Below are positions 60,850 through 64,000 of a stretch of DNA of 64,000 nt, piece by piece (the stretch's first letter is position 1; the number at the start of each line of letters is the position of its first letter). Source of the stretch: an uncultured Prevotella sp. Lineage in GTDB: Bacteria; Bacteroidota; Bacteroidia; Bacteroidales; Bacteroidaceae. Both the position numbers and the translations under genes were made by a program. The stretch spans positions 1 to 64,000 of the forward strand of contig OMZV01000005.1 of the NCBI GenBank assembly GCA_900315635.1. Reading direction: 5' to 3'. Under the pieces are notes generated by a model that searched no databases, had not been told where the DNA came from, and saw only the letters and a list, made by a program, of their open reading frames with translations.

Positions 60850-61551
60850 ATGGTAAACAAAATAAAAAACCTGAAGAAACTGAAGAAAATAAGATTCCAC
60901 AGCGAGGGCCGCGACCAGCTCTTCTATGGTGCGGTGTTCATTATCCTTGTGGCGTTGCTTCTTTGGTTTGGATTCACGACAAAGATACCACTCATCATAT
61001 TCCTTATCGTTTTCGGCATAGCTTACGGTATTGTTGTCAACTTCTACCGTTGTCCTATCCGTTACTTCCCGTCCGAAGACACTGACGGAATCGTTGTAGC
61101 GCCTGCCGACGGCAAAATCGTTGTCATAGAAGAAGTCGACGAAAACGAATACTTCCACGACAAGCGCCTTATGATTTCCATCTTCATGAGTCCGCTAAAC
61201 GTACATGCCAATTGGTTCCCTGTCGACGGAAAAGTAAAGCTTGTGCGCCATTTCGACGGAAACCATCATCGCGCATGGTTACCTAAGGCAAGTGAGGAAA
61301 ACGAACGTGGAGATGTTGTGATTACCACAGAAAGTGGAGTCGATATTCTCTGCCGACAGATAGCCGGAGCAATGGCTCGCCGCGTCGTGACCTACGCTCG
61401 TGAAGGCGAGGAATGCTTCATCGACGAGCACCTTGGATTCATAAAGCTCGGAAGCCGTGTAGATGTATTCCTGCCAATAGGCTCTGAGGTTTGCGTAAAG
61501 ATGGGACAGGCAACAACTGGTGATCAAACGGTAATAGCAAAACTAAAATGA
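60850..61551 (+). CDS. psd: Phosphatidylserine decarboxylase (archaeal-type, self-cleaving)
   Basis: A 233-residue proenzyme that decarboxylates phosphatidylserine to phosphatidylethanolamine. Two membrane helices (25-63) anchor it. The catalytic part has [32 protein letters not shown] and [13 protein letters not shown], where self-cleavage between Gly201 and Ser202 creates the pyruvoyl group. The frame is open far upstream through the complement of dnaE; the ATG at 60850 follows the promoter. pssA overlaps its end by 4 bases. Confidence 0.95.
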   Translation: MVNKIKNLKKLKKIRFHSEGRDQLFYGAVFIILVALLLWFGFTTKIPLIIFLIVFGIAYGIVVNFYRCPIRYFPSEDTDGIVVAPADGKIVVIEEVDENEYFHDKRLMISIFMSPLNVHANWFPVDGKVKLVRHFDGNHHRAWLPKASEENERGDVVITTESGVDILCRQIAGAMARRVVTYAREGEECFIDEHLGFIKLGSRVDVFLPIGSEVCVKMGQATTGDQTVIAKLK

Positions 61552-62300
61552 TTAAGAAGTACATTCCAAACTCGATAACTAGCTGCAACCTCATATCCGG
61601 TTGCATTGCAACATTCTTTGCATTCAGCGGCGATCTCACATGGGCGCTGACATGGATAATCATTGGAGCGGTGTTCGACTTCTTCGATGGCATGAGCGCA
61701 CGCCTCCTGCATGTCAGTTCACCAATAGGCAAAGAACTTGATTCACTTGCCGACGACGTTACATTCGGTGTAGCTCCGTCGACCATGATATTTGCAGAGC
61801 TTGGAGTAATGAACTATCCCGAAGGTCTAGAAAGCCTTCGCTCGTGGCTTCCATTTGTTGCCTACATTATGGCAGCGTTCTCAGCGCTTCGTCTTGCAAA
61901 GTTCAATCTTGACACACGCCAAGCCATGGGATTCATCGGATTGCCAACCCCTGCCAATGCCCTCTTTTGGGGAGGCTTACTCATTGGCATGCAACCAGTA
62001 ATAGAGGATCATGCATGGGCAATGCCATTGGTTGTAATCGGCGTCTTTATCAGCAGTTGGCTATTAGTCAGTGAACTTCCAATGTTTGCATTAAAGTTCA
62101 AACATTGGGGTTGGCAAGGCAACCGTCTGCGCTACTCATTCATAGCCTTTGCTGCCGTGATATTCATTATTGCAATCATTGCTCATGGATGGACAGGATT
62201 CCTTGAGGCATGGGCTCCGATAATTGCAATATATCTTATAATTTGCGCAATACTTTATCTAGTTTCCCCACCAAGCCTTCCCCAAGGGGGAGAGGCTTGA
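61548..62300 (+). CDS. pssA: CDP-diacylglycerol-serine O-phosphatidyltransferase
   Basis: A 250-residue integral-membrane CDP-alcohol phosphatidyltransferase supplying phosphatidylserine to Psd. The catalytic motif D-G-x2-A-R-x8-G-x3-D-x3-D is exact: Asp47, Gly48, Ala51, Arg52, Gly61, Asp65, Asp69. The start overlaps the psd stop (ATGA). The C-terminal [10 protein letters not shown] is encoded by a copy of the CCTCCCC-type palindromic repeat (about 62268-62300), so the native protein probably ended just before. Confidence 0.94.
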   Translation: MIKKYIPNSITSCNLISGCIATFFAFSGDLTWALTWIIIGAVFDFFDGMSARLLHVSSPIGKELDSLADDVTFGVAPSTMIFAELGVMNYPEGLESLRSWLPFVAYIMAAFSALRLAKFNLDTRQAMGFIGLPTPANALFWGGLLIGMQPVIEDHAWAMPLVVIGVFISSWLLVSELPMFALKFKHWGWQGNRLRYSFIAFAAVIFIIAIIAHGWTGFLEAWAPIIAIYLIICAILYLVSPPSLPQGGEA

Positions 62301-62301
62301 T
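62268..62301. repeat. Palindromic repeat copy forming the pssA 3' end
   Basis: CCCCACCAAGCCTTCCCCAA followed by GGGGGAGAGGCTTGA. The pssA stop codon lies at its right edge. Confidence 0.8.
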
Positions 62302-62314
62302 GAAGAATAATTAG

Positions 62315-63025
62315 TTAGTTGTGAACTAACGTTCCAATCTCTTCACCATCAATAACTTTCTTCAGGTTGCCTACTATGTCCATATTGAATACATAGATAG
62401 GCAGGTTGTTGTCTTGACACATGCAAATGGCAGTCAAGTCCATAACCTTTAGTCCACGTTCCAGTACTTCCTTATAAGTTATATCAGTAAACTTCTTAGC
62501 CGAAGGATCCTTTTCCGGGTCAGCAGTGTAAACGCCATCAACGCGTGTTCCTTTAAGCATTACGTCAGCCTCTATTTCTATGCCACGAAGACTTGAACCC
62601 GTGTCAGTCGTGAAATACGGGTTTCCTGTTCCGGCAGAGAAGATACAGATATAGCCATTCTCCAAAGCCTCAACAGCCTTCCACTTATTGTAGAACTCAC
62701 CAATCGGTTCCATGCGAATAGCAGTCATCACCTTTGTCTTAACGCCGATAGCACCAAGTGCAGAGCTCAGTGCCAGCGAATTGATGACTGTTGCGCACAT
62801 ACCCATCTGGTCGCCTTTGACTCTGTCGAAACCCTTTTGGCTTCCACTGAGTCCACGGAAGATGTTGCCACCTCCAATTACTATACCTATCTCCACTCCC
62901 ATATCGTGGATTTCCTTAATCTGCCGAGCATAATCGCTCAACCGCTCCGGGTCTATGCCGAAGCCTTGCTTGCCCATCAGGCTCTCACCCGAGAGCTTCA
63001 GTAGAATTCGTTTGAATCGTGCCAT
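62315..63025 (-). CDS. pyrH: Uridylate kinase
   Basis: A 236-residue UMP kinase of the amino-acid-kinase fold. N-terminal RILLKLSGESLMGKQGFGID, the GIVIGGGNIFRG loop, and DHMGMCA-type QMGMCATVIN are present, with VMLKGTRVDGVYTADPEKDP near the C-terminus. The length is normal. It lies 28 bases downstream of birA on the same strand and converges on pssA. Confidence 0.96.
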   Translation of the reverse strand: MARFKRILLKLSGESLMGKQGFGIDPERLSDYARQIKEIHDMGVEIGIVIGGGNIFRGLSGSQKGFDRVKGDQMGMCATVINSLALSSALGAIGVKTKVMTAIRMEPIGEFYNKWKAVEALENGYICIFSAGTGNPYFTTDTGSSLRGIEIEADVMLKGTRVDGVYTADPEKDPSAKKFTDITYKEVLERGLKVMDLTAICMCQDNNLPIYVFNMDIVGNLKKVIDGEEIGTLVHN

Positions 63026-63053
63026 TATGAAAAAAAAATAAAAGTTTGCCTGA

Positions 63054-63090
63054 TCAAATATCCTCTCCTTTGGGGATGCTTGGTAAGGAA
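63054..63090. repeat. Palindromic repeat copy at the birA 3' end
   Basis: GATCAAATATCCTCTCCTTT followed by GGGGATGCTTGGTAAGG, the mirror orientation of the family, covering the last codons and stop of birA. Confidence 0.75.
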
Positions 63091-63881
63091 GCCACCTCTT
63101 TGAATGCGTAGGACCTTATGCATCCTTCTCTATCCCTTAATATCAAATTACCACTATCCTCAACCTCTACAATGGCTGCCTCAAACTCACCGTCTTTGTC
63201 CTTATATCGATGGAATCCATGAGCACGGTAGATGCCTGAGTGATAAAGCTCCGATATGGCGGCATACTCGCCATTCTCTATAGCAGCATAATATTTCTTG
63301 AAAGAATCAATTATCTTATTAAGCAGTTCCTTAAGATCGACATCATGGCCAAGAATCTGTTTCATTGACACAGGGTTAGGCGCGTCACTGACGAACTTCT
63401 CCTGGTTGACATCAACACCTGTTCCGTAGACACAATCCTTAACATGACCACCACCGAGGCGAGTCTCTATCAGCGTACCGCTAATTTTCTTGTCCTTCCA
63501 GTAAATGTCATTCGGCCACTTCATCTTCACATCATCAGCTCCAAGGTACTGCCCAAGCACATCCCAAAGAGCCAGTGCACCTGCCTCCGACAGGAGAAAC
63601 TGCCTCATAACAGGTACCATAGTTGGATGAACAAGAACAGAGAAAGTCAGGTTCTTGCCTGGCTCGCTTTCCCAATGATTACTCCCCTGTCCTCTTCCGG
63701 CAGTCTGCTCGTCGGCATAGACGACCGTCATCGTCTCACCTTCCCGAGGCTTGTAAGCCATAAGATAGTTATTTGTGCTGTCAACGGAAGACAAGTGGAT
63801 AATAGGGAGCCTCTCCGAGTTCCCCCGAAATGGGAGGATGTTAGATACCTTATTAAATATTGAGTTTGATTTTAATTTCAT
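63054..63881 (-). CDS. birA: Biotin-[acetyl-CoA-carboxylase] ligase
   Basis: A 275-residue biotin protein ligase without an N-terminal DNA-binding domain. It has HLSSVDSTNNYLM, the biotin-binding AGRGQGSNHWESEPGKNLTF and LKWPNDIYWKDKKISG. Both ends are repeat-derived: codons for about VSNILPFRGNSE near the N-terminus and SIPKGEDI at the C-terminus lie within copies of the CCTCCCC palindrome. The start at 63881 is the only ATG before the conserved core. It ligates biotin to carboxylase subunits. Confidence 0.9.
   Translation of the reverse strand: MKLKSNSIFNKVSNILPFRGNSERLPIIHLSSVDSTNNYLMAYKPREGETMTVVYADEQTAGRGQGSNHWESEPGKNLTFSVLVHPTMVPVMRQFLLSEAGALALWDVLGQYLGADDVKMKWPNDIYWKDKKISGTLIETRLGGGHVKDCVYGTGVDVNQEKFVSDAPNPVSMKQILGHDVDLKELLNKIIDSFKKYYAAIENGEYAAISELYHSGIYRAHGFHRYKDKDGEFEAAIVEVEDSGNLILRDREGCIRSYAFKEVASLPSIPKGEDI
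63809..63850. repeat. Palindromic repeat copy inside the birA N-terminus
   Basis: AGCCTCTCCGAGTTCCCCCG then AAATGGGAGGATGTTAGATACC. It aligns with the family consensus apart from a short insertion, and lies in frame between the start codon and the conserved biotin-ligase core. Confidence 0.72.
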
Positions 63882-63914
63882 TCTTTATGTCAGCTTTCTT
63901 ATTTTATACATTGC

Positions 63915-64000
63915 TTATACAAACGGTAAAAACGCATCTTCTACATGTCTTACCTCATAGTTCTCAGGCGTTCCGACAATAGTTATTATGTCAAACCGAA
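63915..64000 (-). CDS. YraN/UPF0102 family protein, C-terminal end (partial)
   Basis: The last 27 codons of a minus-strand gene that continues past the window: RFDIITIVGTPENYEV, then RHVEDAFLPFV and stop. RFDI-(I/V)-V and HVEDAF fit the C-terminal strand and helix of YraN family proteins, a restriction-endonuclease-like fold often linked to DNA uptake or repair. The rest cannot be seen. It lies about 35 bases upstream of birA on the same strand. Confidence 0.75.
   Translation of the reverse strand, partial: RFDIITIVGTPENYEVRHVEDAFLPFV

Overview
The window looks like chromosomal DNA of a Prevotella-type member of the Bacteroidales. Three things point there. Promoters follow the Bacteroidetes pattern: a TTTG box about 20 bases upstream of TAnnTTTG. 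Gene starts have A-rich leaders rather than strong Shine-Dalgarno sites. The gene content is typical of the group: type IX secretion (T9SS) genes porX and porW/sprE, a DUF1599/DoxX-like/tpiA/SPOR/folE block, a BtuB-like receptor, DUF4251, and a GH28-GH105 pectin enzyme. Most of the sequence is core housekeeping; the unusual material is in the spaces between genes.

Layout. 0-7 kb (minus strand): the 5' end of a group II intron behind the ompA terminator, an OmpA-family porin, a four-subunit 2-oxoacid:ferredoxin oxidoreductase, a 59-residue TPR protein, folD and ffh. 7-14.7 kb: a GYF_2 membrane protein, a modular secreted protein, a GH28-GH105 pectinase, a candidate small RNA and a lipoprotein. 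14.7-22.8 kb (minus): a dTDP-amino-sugar cassette (aminotransferase, acyltransferase, FdtA-like isomerase, rmlB) with purT and a small sigma-region-4-like protein inside it, then a phosphodiesterase, a cytidylate-kinase-like protein and a MATE exporter. 23-29.3 kb (plus): a subtilase, xseAB, ilvE, a DUF975 protein, a LuxR remnant, trmB and tRNA-Cys. 29.5-39.5 kb: a DUF1232 protein, RNase P RNA, an HtrA protease, CCA-adding enzyme, DUF1599, a DoxX-like/TpiA in-frame fusion, SPOR, folE and an exonuclease III gene. 39.5-47.6 kb: a 22-bp tandem array, a MORN-like secreted protein, a TonB-domain protein, a DUF4251 lipoprotein, xanthine permease plus xpt, a BtuB-like receptor and tRNA-Pro. 47.7-56.3 kb (plus): an M43-like metalloprotease, aroA, porW/sprE, porX and tsaE. 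56.4-64 kb: trxA, dnaE, psd-pssA, pyrH, birA and the 3' end of a YraN gene.

How genes work together. xpt and its permease salvage xanthine. psd and pssA overlap and make phosphatidylserine and then phosphatidylethanolamine. The two xse genes overlap and encode exonuclease VII. PorX and PorW belong to type IX secretion. RmlB, the FdtA-like isomerase, the aminotransferase and the acyltransferase form a plausible route to an N-acylated dTDP-3-amino-3,6-dideoxyhexose for surface glycans.

The most unusual signals are non-coding: (1) a dispersed family of 22-bp-phased, near-palindromic repeats, one cluster of which lies in frame inside xseA as exactly three units (66 bp); (2) a CCTCCCC/GGGGAGG palindromic repeat that supplies codons at the ends of birA and pssA; (3) a promoter, two hairpins and a terminator that look like an independent RNA of about 74 nt; (4) two 12-unit arrays of 9-bp repeats, one inside porW and one between genes; (5) a TIM barrel in frame behind a membrane protein.
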